From assembly GCA_943789205.1 (NCBI GenBank), contig CALSTG010000001.1, positions 796,435 through 860,434 of the forward strand: 64,000 nt of DNA, read 5' to 3'. This stretch comes from an uncultured Flavobacteriales bacterium. GTDB lineage: Bacteria > Bacteroidota > Bacteroidia > Flavobacteriales_D > Crocinitomicaceae. The position numbers were made by a program, and so were the translations under genes. The notes beneath the pieces were generated by a model. The model saw only the letters and a program-made list of their open reading frames with translations. It searched no databases and was not told the DNA's origin. Positions 1 to 9,430 of the stretch are shown here, piece by piece (position 1 is the first letter of the stretch; every line of letters begins with the position of its first letter).

Positions 1-239
1 ACTTTGAATTAAATCAAGAATCCATATCGATACTTTTAGAAGGATTTGACATCGCATTGCTCGTAATGCTTATTGGATATATCATTCACTGGTTACCCGG
101 TAAAACCAAATTGTTTGGAGAAAAATTATTCACTAAACTACCCATGTATATACAATCTATTGTTGTTGCAATCATTCTTGTTTTTGTTTATCAGGCCTTT
201 TCTGACACTTTCAAACCCTTTGTTTATTTTCAGTTTTAG
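1..239 (+). CDS. MBOAT family O-acyltransferase, C-terminal fragment (cut by window edge)
   Basis: The reading frame is open from the left edge (codons in phase with base 3) to a TAG at 237-239, so only about the last 78 residues are visible. It shows one or two hydrophobic segments and ends in KPFVYFQF. A terminal FIYFQF-like motif is typical of bacteroidetal membrane-bound O-acyltransferases of the AlgI/DltB kind, which acylate extracellular polysaccharides. The active-site histidine would lie upstream of the window. The family call rests on the C-terminal signature and hydrophobicity alone, so it is moderately secure. Confidence 0.6.
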   Translation, partial: FELNQESISILLEGFDIALLVMLIGYIIHWLPGKTKLFGEKLFTKLPMYIQSIVVAIILVFVYQAFSDTFKPFVYFQF

Positions 240-259
240 GAATAAAAAGCGTGATTTAC

Positions 260-291
260 TTGACAAACGGGGTATGCATGTTGTATCTTTG
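260..291 (+). promoter_or_regulatory. Bacteroidota-type promoter for queA
   Basis: TTG at 260-262 and TATCTTTG at 284-291 are separated by 21 bases. This fits the Bacteroidota sigma factor consensus (TTTG near -33, TAnnTTTG near -7). The predicted transcript would start about 30 bases upstream of the queA ATG. Confidence 0.6.
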
Positions 292-325
292 CATTCTTTG
301 AATAGATAATGCTAAAATCCCAACT

Positions 326-1384
326 ATGAGTAAGATGAAATTATCGGAGTTTAACTTCGATCTTCCTGAAGAGCTAATTGCAAAATACCCAAGTGAAAAC
401 AGAGATGAGTCTCGCTTGATGGTCGTCCATAAGGACACTGGAGAAATTGAGCATAAACAGTTTAAGGATATCATCGATTACTTCGATGAGGGAGATGTAA
501 TGGTAATGAACAATACCCGTGTTTTCCCTGCAAGAATGTATGGAAATAAAGAAAAAACCGGTGCTAAAATTGAAGTATTTTTACTTAGAGAATTAAATAG
601 AGACAGCCTTCTTTGGGATGTCTTGGTGGATCCAGCTAGGAAAATCAGAATTGGAAACAAATTGTATTTTGGGGAAGATGACTCTCTCGTTGCTGAAGTT
701 ATAGACAATACAACTTCTAGAGGCAGGACATTACGCTTTCTTTTTGATGGGCCTTATGAAGACTTTAAAGCCAAAATTACTGAGCTTGGCGAGACACCTC
801 TACCTAAATACATTAAAAGAGATGTTGAACCTTCTGATGAAGAACGATATCAAACTATTTTCGCAAAAGAAGAAGGCGCTGTTGCAGCACCAACTGCAGG
901 TTTACATTTTTCGCGACAGCTACTTAAAAGATTAGAACTTAAGGGCATCGAATTTTCTGAAATCACGCTTCATGTTGGACTGGGAACATTCAGACCTGTG
1001 GAAGTTGAAGATTTAACCAAGCATAAAATGGATTCTGAGCAAGCAATCATAACTGAAACTGCATCCGAAATAGTAAATACTGCAAAGCGTGCTAAACGAA
1101 AAGTTTGTGCTGTTGGTACAACATCAATGAGAACTATTGAAACTGCGGTAACAACAGACGGATTCTTAAAGCCGTATGAAGGATGGACCAATAAATTCAT
1201 TTTTCCTCCTTATGAATTTAGTATTGCGAATTGTTTGATTACAAATTTCCATACGCCCCTATCTACATTATTGATGATGATATCAGCATTCTGTGGTCAC
1301 GACTTGATGAAAAAAACATACGAAGAGGCAGTAAAAGAAAAGTATCGCTTTTATTCGTATGGTGATGCCATGTTGATTATCTAA
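326..1384 (+). CDS. queA: S-adenosylmethionine:tRNA ribosyltransferase-isomerase QueA
   Basis: This cytoplasmic enzyme transfers and isomerises the ribosyl part of S-adenosylmethionine onto preQ1 at tRNA position 34, giving epoxyqueuosine in queuosine synthesis. The 352 residues match the family's usual length of about 350. Visible family motifs include [10 protein letters not shown] near the start, NNTRVFPAR near residue 70, APTAGLHF near 190 and [10 protein letters not shown] near 215. A second ATG three codons in (335) gives MKLSEF and is an equally reasonable start. The gene has its own promoter and stops 13 bases from the convergent tyrS. No other queuosine genes are nearby. Confidence 0.97.
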   Translation: MSKMKLSEFNFDLPEELIAKYPSENRDESRLMVVHKDTGEIEHKQFKDIIDYFDEGDVMVMNNTRVFPARMYGNKEKTGAKIEVFLLRELNRDSLLWDVLVDPARKIRIGNKLYFGEDDSLVAEVIDNTTSRGRTLRFLFDGPYEDFKAKITELGETPLPKYIKRDVEPSDEERYQTIFAKEEGAVAAPTAGLHFSRQLLKRLELKGIEFSEITLHVGLGTFRPVEVEDLTKHKMDSEQAIITETASEIVNTAKRAKRKVCAVGTTSMRTIETAVTTDGFLKPYEGWTNKFIFPPYEFSIANCLITNFHTPLSTLLMMISAFCGHDLMKKTYEEAVKEKYRFYSYGDAMLII

Positions 1385-1397
1385 TAGCTAGGATTTA

Positions 1398-2669
1398 TTA
1401 ATCTATTACAATAATGTAATTTGACTTTTTTCCTTTACCTAGCAGTAGGTATTTGTCATTAATCAGGTTACTTTCTTTAACGAGGAATGCTTCATTTACT
1501 TTCTGCTTATTCACAGAAATAGCGTTTGCCTTTAATGCACGTCGTGCCTCTCCATTTGACGAAAGAAATCCAGATTTACCGGCTAAAAGCTCTATAATTG
1601 AAGCCCCATTTTCTAGCTCAGAACGAGAAATATGTGCTTGAGGAACGCCATCAAAAATCTCTAAAAATTCAGAAGAGGACAATCGCAGTAAATCTTCTTG
1701 AGTAGACTTTCCAAATAAGATTTTTGATGCATTAACTGCCTGCTCATATGCTTCATTTCCGTGCACTCGTATCGTAATATCTTCAGCTAACTTCTTTTGA
1801 AGCGACCGCATATGAGGTGCTTCATCATGCTCTTTTTGCATAGCACGGACCTCATCCTGATTAAACAAAGTGAAAATCTTTATAAAATTAGTAGCGTCCT
1901 CATCAGAGGTGTTGAGCCAATATTGATAAAAGGCATACGGTGAGGTCTTCTCTTTATCTAACCATATGTTTCCACTTTCAGTTTTACCGAACTTCGTTCC
2001 GTCTGCTTTTTTAATTAAGGGCGTTGTAACAGCGTATGCGGCCTTACCTCCCTTGCGTCTTATTAACTCTGTTCCAGTAACAATATTACCCCATTGGTCG
2101 GACCCTCCAAGCTGGACAATACAATTCTTGTGCTGATTTAAATAATAGAAATCGTACCCCTGAACAAGTTGATAGGTGAATTCTGTAAAGGACATACCTG
2201 TTTCCAATCTTGATTTAACAGAGTCCTTTGCCATCATATAGTTTACGGGAATATGTTTTCCTATATCTCGAATAAACTCTAAAAAGTTCATGTTCTTAAA
2301 CCAATCATAATTATTCGCTATTTCTGCAGGGTTTTCTCCTTCAAAATCTAAGAATTTTTCAAGCTGATACTTCACGCCTACTATGTTTTTAGCAATCGTT
2401 TCTTCATCTAACAAATTCCTTTCTTGAGACTTTCCAGATGGGTCTCCAACCATTCCTGTGGCACCACCAATTAAGGCAATAGGCATATGTCCTGCTCTTT
2501 GAAAATGAACAAGTGTCATAATTTGAACCAAACTTCCAATATGTAAAGAGTCTGATGTCGGATCGAAACCGATATAACCAGCTGATGGACATTTTAATAA
2601 CTCCTCCTCAGTTCCTGGCATCATATCATGTATCATACCCCTCCACTTTAGCTCTTCTATAAAGTTCAT
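1398..2669 (-). CDS. tyrS: Tyrosyl-tRNA synthetase
   Basis: This class I aminoacyl-tRNA synthetase charges tRNA-Tyr in the cytoplasm. The 423 residues are the normal bacterial length. The HIGH-type motif appears as HIGS at residues 43-46 after GFDPTSDSL, and the KMSKS loop appears as KFGKT after KADGT. The C-terminal ~80 residues form an S4-like RNA-binding domain (GEARRALKANAISVN). The stop is 13 bases from the convergent queA. The start lies one base downstream of the gldA-like stop, so the two are likely co-transcribed. Confidence 0.97.
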   Translation of the reverse strand: MNFIEELKWRGMIHDMMPGTEEELLKCPSAGYIGFDPTSDSLHIGSLVQIMTLVHFQRAGHMPIALIGGATGMVGDPSGKSQERNLLDEETIAKNIVGVKYQLEKFLDFEGENPAEIANNYDWFKNMNFLEFIRDIGKHIPVNYMMAKDSVKSRLETGMSFTEFTYQLVQGYDFYYLNQHKNCIVQLGGSDQWGNIVTGTELIRRKGGKAAYAVTTPLIKKADGTKFGKTESGNIWLDKEKTSPYAFYQYWLNTSDEDATNFIKIFTLFNQDEVRAMQKEHDEAPHMRSLQKKLAEDITIRVHGNEAYEQAVNASKILFGKSTQEDLLRLSSSEFLEIFDGVPQAHISRSELENGASIIELLAGKSGFLSSNGEARRALKANAISVNKQKVNEAFLVKESNLINDKYLLLGKGKKSNYIIVID

Positions 2670-2670
2670 A

Positions 2671-3567
2671 TTAATTCGTTAAATCTTTAAATATTGATGA
2701 TAGTGACTTTTGCTCAAGCTGCAAGGTTAAAATTATTAGATTATGTTCCTGACTGAAACGAGAAATCTCCGCTCTTGGATCAACAGACTTTGAATATAAA
2801 AGCCAACCATTATCTTTTTGGTCAACCTTGTTAATGTCTTTAATCTTTGAAAGCTGAGATTTGGTAACCTTACCTTCAAATTCAACAAATACTGTTTTAA
2901 TTTCGCTTTGGTCATGGAGTCTCTGGGTAGGTGTGTCGGCTACAATCTCTCCTTTTGATAGAATTACAACACGGTCGCATATCGCCTCTGCCTCCTGCAT
3001 AATATGCGTAGAAAGCATTAATGTTTTTTCCTTACCAATAGATTTAATGAGCTCTCTGATTTCAACGAGCTGATTTGGATCTAGTCCCGATGTGGGTTCA
3101 TCGAGAATCAAGACCTCAGGATCGTGAATCATCGCTTGAGCAAGTCCAACCCTTTGTCTAAAACCCTTTGATAAAGCTCCTATTTTTTTATTCTGCTCGA
3201 TTTCTAGACCTAAAGAGTCTATCATTAAATCTACACGTTCTGAGCGGTTTGAAAGCTTATAAATACCAGCAACGAAATCTAGGTATTCTCTAACGTACAT
3301 GTCTAAATACAAAGGGTTGTTTTCTGGTAAGTAACCTATTTTCTGTTTCGGATTAAGTTGGTCTGTTCCGACGGGCATTCCTGAAACTAAAATTTCACCT
3401 GATGTTGCAGGAATAAATCCTGTAATCATTTTCATCGTTGTGCTTTTTCCGGCACCATTTGGTCCTAAAAAACCAACAATCTCACCAGATTTAACAGAAA
3501 AACTAATGCCTTTAACTGCAGCTTGTTCTCCATAATATTTAAATACGTTTCTAACTTCAATCGACAT
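2671..3567 (-). CDS. gldA: GldA-type ABC transporter ATP-binding protein
   Basis: This is the ATPase subunit of an ABC transporter. Walker A (GPNGAGKS, residues 35-42), the signature region (LSKGFRQRVGLAQA) and Walker B with D-loop (VLILDEPTSGLDPN) are all intact, followed by the switch histidine in LSTHIMQEAEAI. Length (298) and the MSIEVRNVFKYYG start resemble GldA, the ATP-binding subunit that pairs with GldF and GldG in Bacteroidota and is linked to gliding and the T9SS machinery. No gldF or gldG is adjacent, so the GldA identity is inferred from similarity; a generic ABC-2 exporter ATPase is the alternative. It is followed directly by tyrS. Confidence 0.8.
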   Translation of the reverse strand: MSIEVRNVFKYYGEQAAVKGISFSVKSGEIVGFLGPNGAGKSTTMKMITGFIPATSGEILVSGMPVGTDQLNPKQKIGYLPENNPLYLDMYVREYLDFVAGIYKLSNRSERVDLMIDSLGLEIEQNKKIGALSKGFRQRVGLAQAMIHDPEVLILDEPTSGLDPNQLVEIRELIKSIGKEKTLMLSTHIMQEAEAICDRVVILSKGEIVADTPTQRLHDQSEIKTVFVEFEGKVTKSQLSKIKDINKVDQKDNGWLLYSKSVDPRAEISRFSQEHNLIILTLQLEQKSLSSIFKDLTN

Positions 3568-3592
3568 GATAAGACGAAATTAATGATTTTTA

Positions 3593-5044
3593 TTACTCCA
3601 TTGAAGGACGAGGGATAGGAAGCGAAAATAAAGCTAAAAAGAACGCAAATAATGTCACTCCAGTTTGAGTTTCTAAAGTATCTTCAAAAAAGAAAGTAAC
3701 GAACATTATTGTCCAAAACACAAAACCACTTAAGTTTTCGTATCTCAATTGAATTTTAACGCTTATGAACAGTAGGTAAAAAAAGCAAATAACCCCGAGG
3801 ATACCAAAAGTAATAGCGCTTGTCAAAAACGTGTTATGCGCTCTAATTTGATTCTTAATAGTTAGCTTAGAATCGAGAGATTGATATTTATCTTTGAAAG
3901 CACTGTTTAAGTCTCCAGTCCCTACCCCTTTTATTGGATTATCGAGATAAATAGACCATCCAACCTTCCAGGCCTCAAATCTTTGAAGCAAAGAGTGTCC
4001 ATTTGGATCCGACATATGACTTAGCTGATACCTTAACCCCTCAATTCGTCCCTTAAAACCACCCTGCATTTCTGAGATATGCGCCATGCCTTGTTCTATA
4101 GCATGAACCTCAGCTGAAGATAGCTGGCCAACACCAATTCCAGAATTTGGATACGCTTTAGAGCTTAAAAAACGAGCAAGTGTATATTTTAAATCTTGAC
4201 TTCTTTTATCTTTTCCGTCATAAGGAATATTGGACTTTTTCTCCCATGCTAACATAACGCTTGGAATATTGACTTTTGGAGGCTTGTCATAACGGACATT
4301 GGATTTCAACCCAACATAAATGAATGAACAAGTGACCAAACCCGAGCATATTAAGAAAAGGAAAGGAATGTATTTTTTATTCTTCAGTAGCGGGTATACT
4401 ACTAAAGCGATACCAATTGCAACTATCGAAAGTATTCCTGTTAAAACTTGACTTGAAAATGTATAAAACAGAAACCAAATACCCATTAATATCAATATAA
4501 ATCTCAAACCTTTAGAATCCTTATAAAGATCGTAAAGCAAAGGCAAGGTAAAGGCTATCATTATTGCATATCGAATGTGAGAATTGAACAATGACATATC
4601 ACGCGCATCCTTAAAATCAAATGAGCTTTCAAAAAAATGATAGATGGTAAAATTAATTACGCTTGTAACGAGCAAGCCTAATAAAAAAACAATTATTAAA
4701 AATTTATAGCTTTTTCGTAAAACAATGGGACGAGCAATAACAATTAGAGGAAGAACTACAATTGTTGCTTTGCTTTTAAGGTCGTCAAGACCAGATATTA
4801 TATCATTGGTCCAAAGTAGCCCAAGAACATGAAGCACATAAAAAGCAAAAACGGCTATAAAAAAACGATTACTTTTTAAATTAGAGAAATACTGCTTAAA
4901 GTCACCCTCAATGATAAGGTTGAGCAATCCCAAAAGGATCCCCATTGACATCAGAAATTTACTGCAAACAACACCTACTACAAATAAACACAAGACAAAC
5001 AAATGGATATAATAATGAATCAGTGTTTTTGACAGCCTACTCAT
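3593..5044 (-). CDS. O-antigen ligase / polymerase-like membrane protein
   Basis: The 483-residue polytopic inner-membrane protein has roughly ten to twelve hydrophobic segments and one large periplasmic loop (about residues 240-380). Near the end of that loop lies GVGTGDLNSAF and then IRAHNTFLTSAITFG, the RxHNxFL pattern of the O-antigen ligase / Wzy family (PF04932). Such proteins polymerise or ligate surface polysaccharide at the periplasmic face. No glycosyltransferases surround it, so the substrate cannot be inferred. It sits 9 bases after the S41 protease gene and 25 bases before the gldA-like gene, in a minus-strand run. Confidence 0.8.
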   Translation of the reverse strand: MSRLSKTLIHYYIHLFVLCLFVVGVVCSKFLMSMGILLGLLNLIIEGDFKQYFSNLKSNRFFIAVFAFYVLHVLGLLWTNDIISGLDDLKSKATIVVLPLIVIARPIVLRKSYKFLIIVFLLGLLVTSVINFTIYHFFESSFDFKDARDMSLFNSHIRYAIMIAFTLPLLYDLYKDSKGLRFILILMGIWFLFYTFSSQVLTGILSIVAIGIALVVYPLLKNKKYIPFLFLICSGLVTCSFIYVGLKSNVRYDKPPKVNIPSVMLAWEKKSNIPYDGKDKRSQDLKYTLARFLSSKAYPNSGIGVGQLSSAEVHAIEQGMAHISEMQGGFKGRIEGLRYQLSHMSDPNGHSLLQRFEAWKVGWSIYLDNPIKGVGTGDLNSAFKDKYQSLDSKLTIKNQIRAHNTFLTSAITFGILGVICFFYLLFISVKIQLRYENLSGFVFWTIMFVTFFFEDTLETQTGVTLFAFFLALFSLPIPRPSME

Positions 5045-5053
5045 TCTTCAAAT

Positions 5054-6691
5054 CTATTTTTTAAGTATCTCGTTATAAACTTTTTCATCCGTTAAGACCT
5101 CTAAAGCTTTAATCACGTCTAAATCGGAACGAAAACCATGACGGCTAATTCCTGACTGGAAATAATAACGAGAAATAATTTCACTTTCTATCCATTCTTT
5201 TAATTCATCTCGAGCTGCATAAATTTCCTTTTCTAAATCAGCAACAAGCAATACTTCCATCTCCTTTATAGTTGGTTCTAGAAGCGATGAGTAGCCCTCT
5301 TCCTTTGAGATTTCTTTAAGTTCTTCTAGCTTAAGCTCCGACGCTGATTGAAAGTTAAATGCATCATCCAAGAGCACAAAATCAACAAATGCTTTAAAAT
5401 CCAAGTCACTTAAATTAAAGCTTTCAGGGTTAGCTATAGAATCCCTGGTTGATGCGTAATCAGTTGCAAAATTAAAAATCATATTTTCAACTAATAACCT
5501 TGAGCTCAACCTGCTAAGTAATGTTTTATTAATTTCTATGTCAGGCACAATACCTCTACCATCAATTACTTCCCTTCCATTTCGAGTTTGAAATTTACTT
5601 AATAAAGTATCTGAAATTTCAGCAGCTTTTGCCTTCGAATCTTTATCATAATATTCAAGTCTTTGAACGCATCTTCCAGAAGGTGTGTAATATTTCGAAA
5701 TTGTAAGCTTTAGTTTTGAGCCGTATTTTAAATCAAAAGTGCGCTGGACAAGTCCTTTTCCAAAACTTTGACCGCCAATTATAACAGCTCTATCAAGATC
5801 TTGGAGGCTTCCCGCAACAATCTCACTGGCAGAGGCACTCCTCTCATTGATTAAAACCACCAATTTTATATTTGGGAAGGACGACTTTTCCATTGTTTTA
5901 TACGCTCTATTTTCTTCAACTAAGCGTCCTTTGGTTGAGACTACCAGCTGACCTTTAGGAACAAATAAGTTAACGATTCTTATGGCTTCCATCAATAATC
6001 CACCTCCATTATCCCTTAAATCCAAAATCGCGGTTTTCATGCCTTGGTTGTTCAAAGTGTCAAATGCATCTTTAACACTCTTAAATGCCGTTTGAGAAAA
6101 AGAAGAAAGTTTGACATAGCCAACATCGCTCGATAACATTCCAGTATACGGTAGGTCCGGTAACTTTATCTCTTCTCTCGTCACTTTAATAACGTGCTGA
6201 GGATGATTGATTCTTTCTATACTGATTTCAATGGTAGTACCTCTGGGGCCCTTTAGAAAGGAAGACACGTCATCTGAAGATTTATCAAGCATAGAAACCC
6301 CATCAATCGCTAAAATCTTATCTCCGGCTTTTAATCCACTCAGATGAGCAGGGCTGTTTTCGTAAGGTTGTACAATACATGTGTAATTGTCTATTTTTCT
6401 AATTAGTGCTCCGATACCTCCATATTGACCTGTTGACATCATTCGGAAATTCTCCATATTTGACTCATGGTAGAATACTGTGTAAGGATCAAGTTTCTTG
6501 AGCATCTCATCAATAGCTACTTTCGAAATATATCCTGTTGCAGGTTCATCGACATAATACAAATCTAAATACTCATGTATTTGATCCATAAGCTCAAGAT
6601 TTTTTAAAATCTCAAAACCACGAGATTGGCTTTTACCCGTTAAAGGCAAAAGGCAAAAACATAGAAAGAAAAGTACTTTTTTTAGAGACAT
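5054..6691 (-). CDS. S41 family C-terminal processing peptidase (Ctp/Prc type)
   Basis: This exported serine protease of 545 residues begins with a signal peptide (MSLKKVLFFLCFCLLPL). A PDZ domain follows at about residues 85-165 (GIGALIRKI...AGDKILAIDGV), then the S41 catalytic domain. The catalytic serine is probably S287 in ERSASASEI, and the general-base lysine K312 in FGKG. The 25-residue spacing matches E. coli Prc (S430/K455). The PDZ and catalytic regions suggest a periplasmic protease that trims unstructured C-termini. The ~170-residue helical tail is a common bacteroidetal extension. The gene lies 4 bases after rnpA, a neighbour pair I recall from other Flavobacteria. Confidence 0.93.
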   Translation of the reverse strand: MSLKKVLFFLCFCLLPLTGKSQSRGFEILKNLELMDQIHEYLDLYYVDEPATGYISKVAIDEMLKKLDPYTVFYHESNMENFRMMSTGQYGGIGALIRKIDNYTCIVQPYENSPAHLSGLKAGDKILAIDGVSMLDKSSDDVSSFLKGPRGTTIEISIERINHPQHVIKVTREEIKLPDLPYTGMLSSDVGYVKLSSFSQTAFKSVKDAFDTLNNQGMKTAILDLRDNGGGLLMEAIRIVNLFVPKGQLVVSTKGRLVEENRAYKTMEKSSFPNIKLVVLINERSASASEIVAGSLQDLDRAVIIGGQSFGKGLVQRTFDLKYGSKLKLTISKYYTPSGRCVQRLEYYDKDSKAKAAEISDTLLSKFQTRNGREVIDGRGIVPDIEINKTLLSRLSSRLLVENMIFNFATDYASTRDSIANPESFNLSDLDFKAFVDFVLLDDAFNFQSASELKLEELKEISKEEGYSSLLEPTIKEMEVLLVADLEKEIYAARDELKEWIESEIISRYYFQSGISRHGFRSDLDVIKALEVLTDEKVYNEILKK

Positions 6692-6695
6692 ATTG

Positions 6696-7055
6696 TTATT
6701 GAATTTTCTTTAAAGCGGCGAGGAGAGAAGTTTCTATTTCATCGTACTCTAGCCTGGTATTAAAACTATACAAAATTGCAATATGAAACATACAATCAAC
6801 CTTACCTGATAGTAATTCCTTGTTTTTTCTAACTACTTCTCGAATTCTTCGTTTAAGAAAATTTCTGTCTACTGCTTTTTTAAAGTTCCTTTTAGGTACA
6901 GAAATTAAAAGTTTAAATGGCGTATCATTTTGCTTAGGAAGCGTATTGTAGATAATTATGAACGGGTGAGATTTCACGCGGCTACCTGATGAAAACAAAT
7001 GTTCAATCTCCCTCTTATGGGTTAACCTTAATGATTTTTGAAATGACTGGTCCAT
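6696..7055 (-). CDS. rnpA: Ribonuclease P protein component
   Basis: This is the small basic protein subunit of RNase P, which with the catalytic RNA removes 5' leaders from pre-tRNAs. The 119 residues carry the hallmark RNR motif, here RNFLKRRIREVVR at residues 64-76, and the conserved KLLISVPKR strand before it. Its neighbours are a membrane protein upstream and the S41 protease downstream. It is not beside rpmH and dnaA as in many other phyla. The start ATG fits the family length. Confidence 0.95.
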   Translation of the reverse strand: MDQSFQKSLRLTHKREIEHLFSSGSRVKSHPFIIIYNTLPKQNDTPFKLLISVPKRNFKKAVDRNFLKRRIREVVRKNKELLSGKVDCMFHIAILYSFNTRLEYDEIETSLLAALKKIQ

Positions 7056-7073
7056 TAATTAATTGAGTTGAAA

Positions 7074-7691
7074 CTACTCTACCTCCTCAAAATCATCAAA
7101 TTTATCTTGATTCTTTGAAGGGTCTCTTGAAACAATTCTAGCTATAATAAATTGAAAAGCATTGATCGTTTTAGTTAAAATATCTAATAAAAAGAAAAAG
7201 CCGATAATTTTAAAAATGAAACCTATGATTGCAGTTGTCTCAATATCTATAATCGTTGCTTTGAACCATTTTGCAATATTATTTTGCGCAACACTCGGTT
7301 CAACTATAAAAAAAATAAATACCAATAATGATAATGATATAAGCACCATTTCATAACGCGAATTAAATTGAATGCTATTAGATTGAATCCCCATCCTTGA
7401 GAGAAAGACGTTCTTATTCTGATTTTTTTGGAATTTCCCCACAAAGTACAAGAACAAGATAAGTATTACTGGAATTAAAGCACTTAACTCAATTTTTGTT
7501 TCTGTTACAGAAAATAAAAATATAACATTCACTAAGAATAGATACTTTACTCCCTTTATCATATAATTACTCAACTCACTTTTAACAGCACCTGAAGTAA
7601 TGATCTTAATACCTACATCAATAAAGAACCAAATAAAACCATATATGGCGAAAAAAACACCCAATTGAAACGTGAGGCCAAGTATTTCCAT
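7074..7691 (-). CDS. Hypothetical polytopic membrane protein
   Basis: I do not recognise this 205-residue protein. It has about five or six strongly hydrophobic segments (residues 7-30, 48-62, 68-86, 113-131, 150-178), a lysine-rich cytoplasmic-looking loop around 88-98, and an acidic tail ending DKFDDFEEVE. It has no cysteine pairs or obvious catalytic motifs. It starts the minus-strand run that leads into rnpA (18-base gap) and the S41 protease. The 256 bases upstream, to the end of the OmpA-type gene, hold no gene; a lone TATCTTTG-type -7 element lies at 7914-7921 with no clear -33 partner. Confidence 0.6.
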   Translation of the reverse strand: MEILGLTFQLGVFFAIYGFIWFFIDVGIKIITSGAVKSELSNYMIKGVKYLFLVNVIFLFSVTETKIELSALIPVILILFLYFVGKFQKNQNKNVFLSRMGIQSNSIQFNSRYEMVLISLSLLVFIFFIVEPSVAQNNIAKWFKATIIDIETTAIIGFIFKIIGFFFLLDILTKTINAFQFIIARIVSRDPSKNQDKFDDFEEVE

Positions 7692-7947
7692 CTTAATCTA
7701 CAAATGATTTAATTATAAATGTAAAGGTAGTATATTAATAGCTGTCTTCGAAATGAGACCAGAGCCGTTCAAAACGATATGTAAAGTGTTAAAACGACGG
7801 TATAATTTATAAAGTAAGGCCAATATAAAAATACTTACTGCAAAAGGTAACACTCATTAAGAATAGTAATAATCCTATTTAAGGGTTGAACCTACAGGTT
7901 TTATTTCTCCGTCCAAAGATAACATCCAAAAAAAGCCGAAATTAATA

Positions 7948-9426
7948 TTACTTTACGACTTTTATAACTGTCCTTCTATTTATGGTATGGTTTTCCTCAG
8001 TACAATCCTCACATTTAATTTCTAGCTCAGATTCTCCTTTGTAAGCACCAGAAATATTTTCTTTTTTGAAACCTTTGGAAACAAGATATTCCCTAGTGCG
8101 CTCCATTCTTTTCTTAGAGAGCCAAATATTATATTCCTCACTCGCTCTCTTATCACAATGCGATTCAATGATCATTTTTACAGCAGCTTTATTTTCTATG
8201 CTAGAACAGAATGCTTGTAAAGCATCTTTATTTGAGGCATTGTGATAACTTGAGTTGAAGTCAAAATAAATTATTGTTTCAGGTAAAACCTCTACAACTT
8301 CAGGGACAACAATCTCCGCAGGCTCATTAATATCTATACTAACCTTTGCGACTTGTCCAACAGCATCTGTTACCTCGACGACATAAGTGCCTTTTACCAA
8401 ATCAGTTGGATCTTCAATTATAGCTCCATTAGACCAATTAAAGGAATATGGTGCGACACCACCCTCAGGTGTCAAATCTATAGAACCATCATTCCCTTTA
8501 TATACTGAGACATCTATACCTGTAGCTGAAGCCAAAAGAGGTGGGGGTGGTAAGAAAGAAGAATAATAAATATCACTTCGTTCACTGTCTCGGTTACTCG
8601 ACCAATAAAAGAACCCGTCAGAAATTGTAAAGTACGCGTCAAATTTTGACGAATTAATTTGAGAACCTATATTTACTGGACTTGACCATTCACTCCATGA
8701 GTCTGAAGTCTTAATCGAATAAAAAATATCAGCATCTCCTTCGCCTCCCCTTCCATTCGTTGAAAAATAAAGAGTGTCGTTATTTTCAGATAAGAAGGGA
8801 GATATTTCAAAACCTGATGAATTCACCTGAGCACCTAGATGCATTGGTTTAGACCACTTTTCTCCTTCCTTAATGCTAATGTATAAATCTTCTTCTCCTA
8901 ATGTTTCTGGACCTGCATAAGAAATGATAATTACATCACCCTTTCTGTTAACATGAAAACCATAAAAATCACCCTCAATATCCAAGCCGGGTATTGTTAT
9001 TTCCTTTGGATTGCCCCAGCTGTCGCCTTTCTTTTTAGCATAAGATATCCCTTTTTTTAAGTCTTTTTTACCATCATAGGAATTGATCAAATACACTATA
9101 CTTTCATCACTATTAAAGCCGACTATTGAATTGTTATACTTGTTATTTAAGTCCTTGTAATCCTCACCTTTACTGTAATTCTTGGCTCCATTCCAAGTAC
9201 TAGACCATATATCTTGGTCATTAAGCCCTCCTATTGATTGAGGATCATTGACCCTTGTGTAGTAAAGCTTAGAATCTTCTTTTGAAAAAACAGGAAACAA
9301 TTCATCGGCCTCAGAATTTACCTCTCCTCCCAATCTATGAGGCTCCTCAATATCCATATACTGTCCATGTGCTATTATACCTTGCAAAAGAGCACCAATT
9401 AAAAAATAAAATCGCATAACTTTCAT
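7948..9426 (-). CDS. OmpA family protein with PD40-like propeller and SprB-type repeat
   Basis: This exported protein of 492 residues starts with a signal peptide ending near AHGQ. Residues ~25-290 hold WD40/PD40-like beta-propeller blades (repeated SxDxxxxYxxS patterns such as DADIFYSIK and RSDIYYSS). A SprB-type repeat follows near 300-360 (NDGSIDLTPEGGVAPYSFNWSNG). The C-terminal OmpA peptidoglycan-binding domain begins at IIYFDFNSS and contains ESHCDKRASEEYN and INRRTVIKV. The layout recalls the SprE/PorE-like envelope proteins of T9SS and gliding systems. It lies 4 bases after PorP/SprF, as the last gene of the adhesin operon, and probably anchors the complex to peptidoglycan. That role is inferred. 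Confidence 0.88.
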   Translation of the reverse strand: MKVMRFYFLIGALLQGIIAHGQYMDIEEPHRLGGEVNSEADELFPVFSKEDSKLYYTRVNDPQSIGGLNDQDIWSSTWNGAKNYSKGEDYKDLNNKYNNSIVGFNSDESIVYLINSYDGKKDLKKGISYAKKKGDSWGNPKEITIPGLDIEGDFYGFHVNRKGDVIIISYAGPETLGEEDLYISIKEGEKWSKPMHLGAQVNSSGFEISPFLSENNDTLYFSTNGRGGEGDADIFYSIKTSDSWSEWSSPVNIGSQINSSKFDAYFTISDGFFYWSSNRDSERSDIYYSSFLPPPPLLASATGIDVSVYKGNDGSIDLTPEGGVAPYSFNWSNGAIIEDPTDLVKGTYVVEVTDAVGQVAKVSIDINEPAEIVVPEVVEVLPETIIYFDFNSSYHNASNKDALQAFCSSIENKAAVKMIIESHCDKRASEEYNIWLSKKRMERTREYLVSKGFKKENISGAYKGESELEIKCEDCTEENHTINRRTVIKVVK

Positions 9427-9430
9427 GTGT

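Noticed and set aside
7914..7921. TATCTTTG (minus strand) as promoter of the membrane protein and rnpA run
   Set aside because: No -33 TTG lies at a suitable distance and it is over 220 bases from the first gene; kept only as a remark.
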